A stretch of 64,000 nt of DNA from Sanghuangporus weigelae (taxonomy: Eukaryota > Basidiomycota > Agaricomycetes > Hymenochaetales > Hymenochaetaceae): contig CP137329.1 of the NCBI GenBank assembly GCA_033182465.1, positions 620,001 to 684,000 on the forward strand, given 5' to 3'. Shown one piece after another: positions 12,249-23,417 of the stretch. The translations under genes and the position numbers were made by a program. Within the stretch, counting starts at the first letter, position 1. The number at the start of each line of letters is the position of its first letter. The notes beneath the pieces were generated by a model. It ran no database searches, was not told the DNA's origin, and was given only the letters and a program-made list of their open reading frames with translations.

Positions 12249-12317
12249 ATGAGCGCCTTCAAGGTTCTATTGTTCTCAGCCTATGTGGCTATCGCTAATG
12301 CTACCGGACTCCTCTGA
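12249..12317 (+). pseudogene. Possible relic of a small secreted protein (signal peptide only)
   Basis: A 22-codon frame beginning MSAFKVLLFSAYVAIANA looks like a complete signal peptide with an A-x-A-type cleavage site. It stops after four more codons, though the same frame continues beyond the TGA with a Gly-rich stretch. It may be a dead gene for a small secreted protein, or chance. Confidence 0.25.
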
Positions 12318-12380
12318 ATCTTTGGTGTGATCGGCGGCTGCGATGGTGGTGGCCTGCTGTTGAGAACTTTTATTGATTAT

Positions 12381-12397
12381 ATAAAGATATAAAAGGG
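12381..12397 (+). promoter_or_regulatory. TATA boxes for the transaldolase-like gene
   Basis: TATAAAG (12381) and TATAAAAGG (12389) lie about 190 bp upstream of the ATG at 12578. A long C/T-rich leader (about 12430-12575) separates them, as is common upstream of expressed basidiomycete genes. Confidence 0.55.
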
Positions 12398-12577
12398 GTG
12401 TTTCGAGTCGTGGCCGGAAGCCACAAAACGTGCCTTTCAATCACCACCTTCTCAAGCTCTTTCTTTATTACTTCTTTCTTTATAAACTCTGCTTCTGGAT
12501 TCTCTCTTCCGAGTGCTTTCTCCGACTTCATCTTCAACAACGATTTGTCCCCGTCTTCCCAGCAGTCCTCTCCGACA

Positions 12578-15500
12578 ATGTTTTCCTCATCCTCACCATC
12601 CCGAAAGCCGAGTTTCAGGTCAACGAACACTACTAGTACGGCCCAATTATCTCCTCTTCAAAGGACCAGCTCCTCGCGCGACATCGCATCTCTCGCGTCA
12701 CTTTCCAGTCATCCTTCTCCATTGAGTCCGGGTAAAAGTAGAGGATACAGAACCGTGCCAGCTAGTTATTCCAGTCCGACGAAGGCAACCAAATCTTCGC
12801 CCAAATCGCCTTCGTCATCATTGACACGTTCAACGGCAGTGCTACCACCATCTCCACATTCCTCAAACGGCAATAGCAAATACCTGTACGCGAATAGCAG
12901 AATCCCGACGCCAACGCCAACTCCATTGTCAGATTCAAAGCCGTGTCCTCCTCAGCCACCTAATACCCATCGTCGAGCAAACTCAAATGAAAGTCCCATT
13001 CCAAGACGCAATTCTGGTTCTGGTCTGAGCAATCCGGTCAGGCACTCTTACACGGAGCTGCTCTCGATATTCCCAACGTTCTCTTCCCCACCTTCGTCCG
13101 CCTTGACTTCCGCAAAGTCTTCGAATCCTTCCACGTCACGTACCACACCATCTCCGTCAAGGCCCGGTAATGGAGTCGGCCTCGGAAGTCTCGCAGATGC
13201 ATCATCTCCAGGTCCAACTTCTCTCCATACACGTCCACGTGCCCCATCGCGTACGCAACCCCGTCACGCGTCGGCAGCGCGGCGCTTGTCTGCCGAAGGG
13301 TTACTCCCGGTTGTAGGGCCGACGCCGGCACCGCTAGGCAAGAATGAGAACATCTTCCCGGACGACCCTCGGGAAATCTCAAATGTCCCAAATACGACAG
13401 CTACAACCACCACCGCAATTCCGTCTTCTGACTTTCATCCGGCTTCAAATAAGGATCCCCATGAGGACTCCAAGAAGGGAGTTAGCTTTGAGTCTTGGAC
13501 TGGGCTTCGTTCTTGTTCTCATCTTCATTCCCGCTCTAATTCCAACTCGACAAGTAAGGAGATTCATTTGAGGAATTTAGGAGAGGATTACCATGGACGG
13601 AAACGAAAGCAAATCGATCCTGCTCCGAACATTTCTAGCGCTCCTCCTCCGTATCTATCCAAGACTCTGGAGTTCGCGGAAGTCGGTCTGATGGCTGAAA
13701 GTGCGAATATGGGAAGTGAGAAGCACTTTTTAGAACATTCATCTTTAAGACATGAAGACTTACTTCATTTCTCGCAGCTTTGATAGGTAATAGAGAGATC
13801 CTCGGAGCCTCGTTTATGACTCCACAGTCCATTCTAGATAAAATGGATGACAGTGATAACTACTATCACGTCTGGGTGGCTGTAAAGCTGGCATTGGAAG
13901 AAGTTTCGTACCAGGAGCAGTAAGTCCATCCTTCGTGAAGCGAACTTAGCGCACATACATCTCATTCCATAAGTATGCCGAAAACTGATTTCATTTTGTT
14001 AGTGGATTGGAAGCAGTAGCGAAACTTGCCTTTACGAAACTCGTGAGTGCTTCATTCCACCACATACCAGAGCATAAGGCAAATTGACTGATGGATGCAA
14101 TCCGTTTCCAGCTAATCGAACTTGGCGCTGCTTTGAATGGTTGTCTAAACCACGATGTCCCGCACTACACCTTTGTCGATCCTCGTAAGCTCATGGATCC
14201 GCAGGGTATGGACATCATCCTGGACCAGGCGGTGGCCGTCATCGAGGGTCTCGAGAAGAAGGAATTAAGCAAGGATCGGATATATATTTCTGTGAATCCA
14301 GAACCTTTTTTTCTCATGTTTCGATTTCTGATATGAGGTCCAGATTCCTGCAACGGAGACTGGTCTCGCAATAGCTAAGAAGCTGAAAGAAAAGCACGGG
14401 ATAAAGACGAACTTGACACTTATTTCGAACCTTGTTCAAGCTGCAGCATGTGCTGAAGCAGGGGCTGCGGCTATAACCATGCCGGTTGATAAAGTGAGTG
14501 CATTAGCAATTCGTTACTGTAGCAAGGAAATTTGATAATGAACTTTCGATTTAGATACTCACCGTCCATGAATTGCATAATTGTCTTGAATATGATGAGA
14601 TGAGCCCACATCCAGGATGGCAGGCTATTAAATCGACAGCGTGCTATATGAAGTATCATAAACTCGAAACTCGAGTTATCGGATCCGGTTGGCGTTCCGT
14701 ATGTCATTTTTTTCTTCCTCTTCAAGTCTCCCAAAGAAATATTGACATATTCTTCCACTCTGAAATGAAATCAAGTTTGAAGAGCTCGAGCATTGTTCGT
14801 CCCTCTCCGCCATTTGTCTCTCTGACAAACAAGTCGTCTCTGCACGATGGCACCGCACGCGGATTAACCGTCCTCCAGGTCCATCCTCGCACACCGCATC
14901 ACTTGCACATTCCACTCCCTACCCACCATCTAAATTCAGGGTCGACGAACGTGGGTTCCGGTATATCTCGCACATAAAGTCCTCCGAGGCGCAGAACCAA
15001 TGCGCTGGGATTCTATATGCCGGGATGAAGAGCTGGCAAGACGCTGCCGCGCGGCTGCAGAATGTGATTTGCTGGGAAATTGAGAGACAGTTATATCTGT
15101 GGGTTAAGAGCCCATCTGAAAAGGAGGGAGTGGAATGGCACGATGATGAGACTGAGCCGCCGCTGTCACCGAGGACGAGTATGATGGTTGATCTGGAGCA
15201 ATATGAGCGTTCTCGACTTTCTCGGAGCCAGAGCGTACAAAGATGGGGCAAGCCTGCTTCTTCTGCTTTTACTTCTGCAACTGCAGCTGCAGTTGCAAAT
15301 GGCCGATACGTCGAAGTGAGAAAGCAGATGCAGAAGAAAGTCCAACCTCAGGATCAAGTTCGAGAAGTCCAAATCGAGTTTCCTCGTAAGGAAGAGCATT
15401 CAACTCCAACCCCGGAATGGGAAGAATGGGACGACGACGAGCTCGACGAGCGCGCTAGGCGGTACGAGCGAGGCGACAGTCTGGACCCTGTCGGTAACAG

Positions 15501-15633
15501 TACCGGCAGCGTTCCGCCCTCGCCGTGCTGGACAGACGCAGACACATTTGAGAATCAGACTGAGCATGAGAATGGGAGTAGTAGTAGTAGCAGCAGCAGT
15601 GATGATGAGAATGATATGATATTGATCGTTTAG
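12578..15633 (+). CDS. Transaldolase-like barrel fused to a Ser/Pro-rich N-terminus and an acidic tail
   Basis: The seven-exon model is 12578-13553, 13787-13919, 14003-14042, 14112-14291, 14338-14493, 14555-14698 and 14776-15633; phases agree and give 828 aa. Residues 1-325 are low-complexity Ser/Pro/Thr. Residues ~326-590 follow transaldolase order: a TSN-type first strand made by the first splice, IPAT, NLTLISNLVQAAACAEAGA, HPGWQAI, then VIGSGWRS. The Schiff-base Lys of the family motif (KVPAT or KIAST) is Gln here (VQIPAT), and the Asp before TSN seems absent, so normal transaldolase activity is doubtful. The C-terminal ~240 residues are charged and end in a poly-Ser/acidic stretch. The first intron (233 nt) is long; if retained, a separate 401-codon ORF would end at 13783. 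The last ~430 bp are repeated at 22904-23345. Confidence 0.65.
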
Positions 15634-15838
15634 GATCTATATTTTTCAGTAAAGGAGGAAACACGCATATTGTATATCCGTTATACTTCATTATTTTTGA
15701 ATGTTCAAGGACGAATTCTAGAAGATACGTTCGTTGTCTTGAGCGAATGAAGGAGCATAGAGCCGGCAGTAGGCAGTTTTTGATGCGAGTCAGAATGCAA
15801 GAAGAAACAAGACGCGTCAGAACCGCCGCACTACCGAA
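15421..15838 (+). repeat. Tail duplication, copy 1
   Basis: The end of the transaldolase-like gene (RYERGDSL to the ENDMILIV stop) and ~200 bp of 3' flank recur at about 22904-23345 in the same orientation, with moderate divergence. Confidence 0.85.
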
Positions 15839-15965
15839 TGGATATGAGCTGATTGCATTTGCACCTCATGTTAATCACTTATGACTGATTTCTGAAAGGA
15901 CTTGTTGAAATCCTGCCGGGACTTTCGAAGGTCATCTCGTAATGCATTAGGGACATGAACCATTC
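15839..15965. other. Short intergenic stretch
   Basis: Nothing recognisable lies between the tail repeat and the P450 relic. Confidence 0.4.
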
Positions 15966-16384
15966 GGATCATCCTTCTCTATTGAGCAAGACTTGTTTTA
16001 GCGATGTCAGCATCTGATACCAATAACTCATAGCCTGCATGTCCACCATCGTCATTCGCGGCTCGCCCGAACAATAGTTTCCACACTTCTCGAAAAGCTC
16101 AATGACAGCTGCGCAAGAGTAAAGAAGCAGAAGACCAGTCCGAAGATTCCTGACGTAAATAAAATTGCCTGAATGTAATTTGGTTGAGAGGATAATTGAA
16201 TACGTTTGGATAAACTTATCATACTCTTCGCCCCATCCCACACATCGTGCGGAGGCATGTTCAGATTAATGCCACCCCTTGGGCCTGGTGGTGAAGGAAG
16301 TCCACGGGTATGATGTTTTCTCCACTGAAACGAAGATGGAGGCAGCAAGAATCGCAATAGCATCAGGATAGTAGATATGTCCAT
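15966..16384 (-). pseudogene. Cytochrome P450 relic (N-terminal exons)
   Basis: On the minus strand a first exon has the proline hinge GLPSPPGPRG (16270-16384). A second block, IELFEKCGNYCSGEPRMTMV (within 15966-16241), aligns with the start of the P450 at 19395-21744, which reads AVELFEKRGSMYSSRPSITMV. The frames are interrupted, and the central helices and haem region are absent. It is a truncated paralogue of the neighbouring P450. Confidence 0.75.
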
Positions 16385-17139
16385 CTACAACGTATGTCTG
16401 ATACAGGTATGATGTGCGAGGGAAGGAGTCGGCGATCCTACTTTGATTCTCGTCAAGGGTGAGAAAAGAGGTAATCAATCAGCCAGAAAAGTACAAAGTG
16501 GAGCCTTGAAGTCAATCTCCACACAATGTAGCTGACCAAGAGGAACCGAGTAGGGTATGAATGGAACAGGAAGCATAACGTGTAGCCACCAAAATCTTGC
16601 CTTGTTTGCATTGAAATGATGGCAAGTTTACACGAGGGCTTGGTTTCGATCGTGAGGGAAGATACTATGGTGGATGGTGGAGTTGCCGATAGCAAGTCAA
16701 AAAGTATTTACATAAGCAGAATGGATGACCAAGCCTGCCTCTGATTACCAAATCTACTTTTAAAAATTTAAAAAGAGTCGCTAACTGCATAAGAGACCAG
16801 TCACCGCGTTACAGAGGTTCCTAACACACATCCGTGTAGTCTATCATATATGAGCTAATACAAATCTACAAAAAATGTTGTTTTAGTCTATGAAAGTTTC
16901 ATTTGTAGTTGTCTGTTTATGACCTAGAAATTTATGTATTGGTGACTTAGTGCACATCAAGTTGTAGATATGCCTAGATGACCAACGGAAATGACGAAAT
17001 ATTGCTAGCTCATATAGACAACTCTACTCTACACAGATCTACGCGAGTCTGAGGGACTTTACCGAAAACTCGACGCGTCACTTCTCTCTTCCTGCCTGCC
17101 ACCATCATCACCTCACTTCTCTTCTGCTGCACGGTCGTC
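16385..17139. other. Gene-free AT-rich stretch
   Basis: No gene was recognised. TCTACA-type words recur here and at 18890-19330, on both sides of the RPN9/MLP1 relics, but no clear terminal inverted repeat was found. Confidence 0.4.
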
Positions 17140-17448
17140 ATGCATCCGACATCGCGCCCACCACTCGTCTCTGGTAAGCAATCATGTCCAGACTGGATGA
17201 TTCTTACGGTTTTATCTAGAATGTCAACGTACTCAGACCCTGTCACCATCCTCAGCTACCTCACTGCCCTCCTTTCTCGAATCAGCACCGAAGAATCACC
17301 CAAAGCTCATGTAGTCCTCCTCTCATCCTTGGCACATGCAAAACTCCTCTACGGTGATTTGGATTGAACGCGCACGGATATGGATACAGCATGGAAGATT
17401 TTGGACGATCTCGATGGTGTTGACCCGGCAGTAAATGCGGCTTAATGG
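17140..17448 (+). pseudogene. RPN9 (PSMD13) gene fragment
   Basis: After a plausible splice acceptor (…CTAG at 17219) the frame reads SDPVTILSYLTALLSRIS, then KAHVVLLSSLAHAKLLYGDL, a stop, and AWKILDDLDGVDPAVNAA. This order matches the helical repeat region of the 26S proteasome lid subunit Rpn9/PSMD13, including the GDL and GV motifs. Only a small internal part is present and it ends abruptly against an MLP1-like sequence, so it is a non-functional fragment. Confidence 0.7.
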
Positions 17449-18729
17449 CCGCATCAATTTGGGTGAGTTTCCGGTTCCCTCGGCAGCGCAAATTTCACCG
17501 AACGTATTTGCGGATAACTTGTTCAACTTTAGCCCAAATATTTCAATGATCAACCGCATGCAGAAAAGCAGCAAGACGTTCACCGAGGTTAACGCTGAAT
17601 ATGTCAGGATGCAAGGTGAACTGGCTAAGAAACAGCGCGACATGGAAAATCTTGATCGTACGCTTGGTAGAGTTCTTGCTGAGGAGTACAAGGCGCGAAT
17701 GGAGAACGAGCAGAACGAGGCTATTCGTGAGGCGCACGAGGCAATCATGACACTGCACGCTCAACTTGAGAGTACCCAAGCCAGCCACCAGGCGACGATT
17801 CAGGCTTACATCAAAGAGAGGGACACGCTGAAGACTATGATTTCTCGTTATGAACGGGGCGGGGCACTTCCAGCTGCTACTTCTACTCAACAAGCGTGAC
17901 CATCGTCTCCACAGGTGAATGGATCTGTTCGCGAGCCAACTGAATTAGAGAATGAGCTTGAGGAAGTCCGAACTAACTTCGAGGCATACCGAAAAGAAAT
18001 GGGCGTTGATACTATCAAGCTTCGTGAAGAAGTTCTCCAATACCAGCGTGAATCCAGCCAATTGAGAGCGGCACTCGCAAAGGCCAATGCGAGGTTTGAA
18101 TTCCTCAATGGTGAGTTTATTCTCTTTGCTCAACGGGTCAAGCTCACCATCTGGGTCAGAGCGGCACCGCATGGTTCAGAAACAGCACATCATGCACAAG
18201 CGAGAAGCTCAAAATCTGCAGAAACGGAATCAACGATTGCACGATCAATCAACCATGCTGCCGAGGAATTGGCCTCCACTAATACCCAATCCGAACGATT
18301 GCGGAACGAATGCTCCAATCTTCGTGAAGACCTGGGAGGTGCGCCGCCGTTAATTACTCGTCTTGTGATTCATATTAACTCGAGATGTAGAGTGTGCAGA
18401 CTCAATTAATTAATGAAAACAAAAGTCTGTCTCTGGAGCGGTCTCGTATGGCGGACTTGATTTCCAACGTGCAGAAAATGCACAATGACATTGACAGGGC
18501 GAACGGCAGCGATGGGCGAAGATTTGAGTCCCGAATCCATAATCTGGAGGGCCAAGCGTAAGTGTTCCTCTATATCACGTTTGCTTTAGCGCAGTAACAT
18601 CCAATTTTTGATGCTTTAGTCAGGATCTTTGAACTCAGCTATCCCGCGAGCGCGACACAGTCCGACAAGTTTCATTGCCAAAAGATATTGAAGTTCAGGA
18701 ACTGCGAACCAAGGTTGATCGCTCCGTAA
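17449..18729 (+). pseudogene. MLP1/TPR nuclear-pore coiled-coil gene fragment
   Basis: Long coiled-coil segments read ATIQAYIKERDTLKTMISRY, ELEEVRTNFEAYRKEMGVDT, QLRAALAKANARFEFLN, ERSRMADLISNVQKMHND and KDIEVQELRTKVDRS. Their order and wording match my recollection of basidiomycete Mlp1/TPR (nuclear basket) proteins. Several intron-like gaps remain, so this is a DNA-level copy and not a retrocopy. Stops and frame losses occur in at least two places, and both ends of the ~1800-residue protein are missing. Confidence 0.7.
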
Positions 18730-19394
18730 GTGTATGCGATGTAGCCAGGGATTTGGATGGATGTTGTTTTCTCGACGAGATGGATCAAACAGCGCATATC
18801 ACCTCGACTCAACCTTCTGTATCAGACCATGAACGGATCAGTGCATTGGCAGATAGGTACTGGGCTAGCCAAGATAGTTGTCGTATTCGAAATTCAATAT
18901 AATTTCTATATTAAGCAATTTATATTCTTGATATAGCAATATCGAATTATTTGGGTGGATCAGAGAATTTCAAACTTAGTTCTTAGGTGCATATATACCG
19001 ACATTGTAGTCCATCCAACACAAATATACAAACTTGTTTGTATAGCGTCTACACTAATATACATTTTGGCACTGTCTAGCTCATCTACACCAAGTGTGCT
19101 AGCGCCCCGTAGTCAGACTCCTGTTTGCTACATAAACTGTGTGTTAGATGATCTACATTATGAGTGTAGTCACGCGATTTGTGATCTAGCACACATCTAC
19201 ACACACATGTATTATTTCTTCCGTAACACAGTGAGTTCGGTCCTCGCAAACAGTGACATTGATTATGGGGTATTCAGTATAGTTTATTCTCATAATACTA
19301 TTGGGGATGATCGCCTTTTCCGAGTCCAAGAGGAAAAGACAAGTCGGTGAGATTTGATCGGAGGACTTCGATCTCCTCCCCCCAGACGAAGATA
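18730..19394. other. Gene-free AT-rich stretch
   Basis: No gene was recognised. The 19298-19531 minus-strand frame is an intron/exon mixture from the end of the P450. Confidence 0.4.
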
Positions 19395-21744
19395 TTATTT
19401 CGCGAACGAAGTTGCTTGGAAAATTGCAGAGACTGCTTCCTCTGAGCGCGGTGTAATCTTGCATTTGAAAGGCCTTGGATGCCTACGAACCAGTAAGAAG
19501 GTATTTGACCGTGCTCCTTTTCTGAAATCACTCGCCTTACGATATTTGAGGTGTAATCTTCAACTGGAGTGATCGGGACACCCCTCTCACCTAGAGCCTT
19601 CTCGATGTTGAAAACGGAAAGGATAGATGCGATTCCAATGAAAACCTGATAAAATAGTCACGATTCGTTCTGCCGGCGCATTATTGCAAGGATAAAGCCC
19701 ACAGAGTTTTCCGCGAAGAATCTTCCCGGGCAGATTCTAAAAAAAGAATTTGAATGATTGTGGAAGAGTAGGTGGTACTACATATATCTACCGCCTTCCG
19801 AACCCGAATGCTACTTTGCTGGGATCTAAGGGACGTTCCTTTCCAGGAGAGGGCAACCATCTGTCCGGAATAAACTTTTCCGGTTCCGGGTATCTCTTGG
19901 GATCCCTCAGTATAGCCCTACGTAGTCCAACGCCAACGAGTCATTAGAAATCAAATACACTGTTCGTATATGATGAAATTCGTGCTTACCAGGAGTTGGG
20001 ATAGATGGCAGTACCGGCAGGTACGAAATAGCCATTGTAGATATCGTCTTTCTCGACCAAGTGGGCATTAGCTACAAGTAAATAATATAGTCAGTGCTCC
20101 TTAGTATATGTTGCATAAAATTGCGACGTGCCAAGAGGTAGTACCGTCTGCCATCTATACATAAACGAATATTCTCAGCAAGCCCAAGCGACTTCATAAT
20201 TCGCGATAAAGCAGTACCTCAAACATTCATAATAAATAGCTTCAATGTATGGAAGTTTGGACCTGTCGTCGAACGTCGGAAGATTGTTCTTTCCGATCAC
20301 CCTGTCAAGCTCGTCTTGTCCCTTTTTCAAGGCGTCTGGATAAAGGACCATGGCTAGCAGGAACGTGAGCAGCATGGACACAGTCTACAAGGTTAGCTTG
20401 AATCAAGGACCTGTGGAAGTAGAGTCAAGGATATTGTGACTGACTGTATCTCCTCCGCCTAAACAACAGGTTTATGAGTTGACAGTGGATCGCTAGTGAA
20501 TAGAACTGACCGGCGTAAGCTATGCCGACCGCTTTAGCTATGAGCTCTTCATTACGTACATTTCCATCGCCGTCAGTGTGCGACTCCAGGAGCTTGCTAG
20601 TCATCGAAGGGTCGCCAGTCCCGTCTGCCTGTGGGCAAAGACAGTTTGGTCTACTTCTTCTAGGCTTTGGACGTGTACGTACAATCATGGCCTTCGCTTT
20701 GTCAAAAGGTTCATGGTACATCGCAGTCGATAGCTTATGGCCCTCCTCAGCTACCTGGCGGAACGTCGTCCCAGGAAACCATGTCGGAAGATGCCGAACT
20801 TGATATGCGAAGCAAGTGTCAGCGTCCAGTACTGTCGTCAACTATACAGAACTCACGGGCTGGTAGAGCATTGACAAGGTAGAATGTTAGTGCATTCGTG
20901 AAAGCTTCCACGCCTCGACCAACTAGTGCCACGTAAGGATCATCCTCGATGACTGACAAAATATTAACATTATTTCTAAGTTCTAACAAAACACGAAGCA
21001 CTTACTTTGATATCCGTACGCAATCTTTACAATGGTTTCAGCGGCAGCGCTACTTTGCGTTGAGCCTGTGTGGCAAGAAGTACTTGCAGCGAACTCTGCT
21101 CACTGTTGAATGTGATCATGAAATCTGTCCGGAGTTTGCAAAAGCCTCAACAATAGTTTATGCGTCGACTGCGTCTGTACATCGTAGTAGTCCTTGGTAA
21201 CGGACTTCTGGAAAAACATGTTGAGATATTGCCTAGACTTTCGGAGCTCATCTCCATAAGGCATAATAGCTGTAAACCAATCGGACCAGCCTTCCCTGAG
21301 AGAGACTGTCAGTGCAATGTCGATCAGAGTTCGATAGATATTCGACGTACAAATTAACCATAGTAATTGATGGTCTGCTGGAATACATGCTTCCCCGCTT
21401 CTCGAACAATTCGACGGCGGCTTCGTACGAGTTTATGAACAGATAGCGAGTACCAAAATTCTCGATGTAGATAAGGTCGCCTGAAATAAAGCGTGTTTGA
21501 GTATTCCAAGTTTTCTGTAGTTGGTATTCTACATCATCCTCTCACCATACGTCTCACCCCATTGGCGAGCAGTCTCCCACTCGTCTTTACCTGGCATGTC
21601 AAGCACATTGCCAATAATCGGGAGCCTCCTTGGACCAGGCGGCAAAGGAAATCCACCCGCACGGCGTTTCCTCCATATCATCCATGAGCGGAAGCAGATA
21701 AACGCGATCACAACCGCAGCAGAATCCAAAGCGTGGTAGTTCAT
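19395..21744 (-). CDS. Cytochrome P450 monooxygenase
   Basis: A fifteen-exon model gives 513 aa with every phase in register (exon 1 21546-21744, last exon 19395-19482). A membrane anchor (residues ~5-20) and basic stretch lead into the hinge FPLPPGPRRLP. The I-helix AGGGDT is at about 299-304, partly on a 14-nt exon (20445-20458). The K-helix E-x-x-R is in YYECLR, the PERF-like region is DPKRYPEPEKFIPDRW, and the haem loop is FGFGRRICPGR with Cys439 (19704-19737). It is an ER-bound haem monooxygenase of the fungal multi-intron type; the substrate cannot be told. Two introns appear to use GC donors (GCACGT at 20131; GCGAGT at 19535). The gene looks intact. Confidence 0.92.
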
Positions 21745-21791
21745 GGGTACTGAGTGAAAGGGCTCTATGCCATAGGGAAACTTGTGGTCCT

Positions 21792-21799
21792 TATTTATA
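21792..21799 (-). promoter_or_regulatory. TATA box of the P450 gene
   Basis: TATAAATA on the minus strand lies about 50 bp upstream of the P450 start codon at 21744, implying a short 5' leader. Confidence 0.6.
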
Positions 21800-22903
21800 A
21801 CCTAGCGGATTCGAATATCCTCAAACAGGTGCTTCGTGCTCCATACGAGATAATGGAGCTTCAACCAGCCTTGTCATGGGATGTAACGGCGCGAACGAAG
21901 CCAAATTTGGAAAAGAAGAGAGTCAAAGTAATTCCGAGTCAATGTTCATGCATCCTCGTGTTGTGTGGGGTTAGAGAACGAAGTTCAACGCCGCATGGCG
22001 TTATAACGCCACTGATCAGAGTCGTGCCCTGCTGCGGAGAATAGAAGAAACGACGACTCCATTGCATTTCCTCCTTTTTCGTCTTCCTATTTCCGCGACA
22101 ATATCATCAATATTGCTTTCAGTGCTTATTGGACAAGATTTTGGCAATGGAGAATGCAACCACATGGCATTACGCGCGCGCGAGCATAAATGTAGGGGAT
22201 TAGGATAAAGGAAAAGTTGGAACTAGCTCCTTCTCCTCTTGTTACGTTACGGGAGATACTCTGCAGCCAATACAGCCCCAGAAAGTAAAGCGCCCTCTCC
22301 GCTAGATGATCGAAGAAGCCCAAGGGAAGTAGCTCATGATGTAAGCTTTAGTGAGAAAAGCTTCTACCACTCCAGAGGGACTTGTCACCCGATGGAGGCC
22401 TGATTTTTGCTATTCCAGCTCATGTGAGCATTTTATGCACTTGTCACCGTGTGCTCGGATGCTTACTCTGATGAACTCAAACTCCATTGTAGACTTGGAG
22501 ATACTACATATGGAATATACGTTAGTGAAAGATACTTATTACAGAAGAATCCACGAATCGGGAGTGTCGGAGTCGGAAGACCGTGCAGGCTGGATTAGTG
22601 CGCTTGAACCTTCCCCTGATTCAGGCGTCTACCACAATTCGCAAGAGTCGGTTGACATGCTGAGAGATTGAGAGAAAGACGAATACTAATGAGAGGGAAA
22701 GAGCGACTCACCAATCAAGCATTTCGTTTAAGCGTTTTGTCTTCCGCCGCGGAAGGAGAGCCATGTCTGGACGGTCCTCATAAGCAACGGATCGCTCTAT
22801 GACTGATCTCAAAGACCCACGCCTGGAAACGATGTGTTGATTTCATGCAACTGTGCCTACATTTGAATAGACGACATCAGGCGGCTCTCCTTACCTTGGA
22901 ATG
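21800..22903. other. Stretch upstream of the P450, no gene recognised
   Basis: A plus-strand frame at 22351-22671 (106 aa) has no recognisable motif. Nothing else was supported. Confidence 0.35.
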
Positions 22904-23345
22904 CCAAGAATGGGACGACGAGGAGTTCGACGAGTGCGTTAGACGGTACGAGCGAGGCGACAGTCTGGAAGCTGTCGCTAGGAGTACCGGCATCGTTCCA
23001 CCCTCACCGTGCTGGACAAACGCAGATACATTAGAAAATGAGACTGAACATGAGAATGGGAGTAGTAGTAGTAGTAGTAGTAGCAACAGCAGTGATGATG
23101 AGAATGATATGATATTGATTGTTTAGGACCTATATGTTTTTAGCGAAAGTGGAGACATGTGTATTATTTATCCATTATACTTCAATATTATGGTGTGCTT
23201 AAGTAAGATATGTTTGTTGCCTTGAGCAAATGGAGGAGCATACAGCCAGCAACAGCCAGTTCAGTTCTTGATACGAGTCAGGAAGCAAGAAACACGAGAC
23301 GCGTCCAAACTTTGAGTCGCCACAACTGTACCTCCGAATGGACAT
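22904..23345 (+). repeat. Tail duplication, copy 2 (end of the transaldolase-like gene)
   Basis: It repeats the last ~75 codons (RYERGDSL, VPPSPCWT, the poly-Ser run, ENDMILIV and stop at 23126) plus the 3' flank of the gene ending at 15633. No upstream part of that gene is present, so this is a relic. It runs directly into the PTPA promoter. Confidence 0.85.
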
Positions 23346-23417
23346 CGTGTAATCTCCTCACCCTCATCCCTCCACCGTCGACAAAACCCAACAAAACCAA
23401 AGACGAAAAGCAGGCAA

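Noticed and set aside
12578-13783. Ser/Pro-rich 401-codon ORF as a separate gene
   Set aside because: Only 33 bp separate it from the transaldolase-like exons, and a donor at 13554 joins the two in phase. Kept as an alternative in the gene entry.
16385-19394. A complete Helitron or Pack-type element carrying the RPN9/MLP1 pieces
   Set aside because: No terminal motif, hairpin end or inverted repeat could be identified by eye, so only the possibility is recorded.
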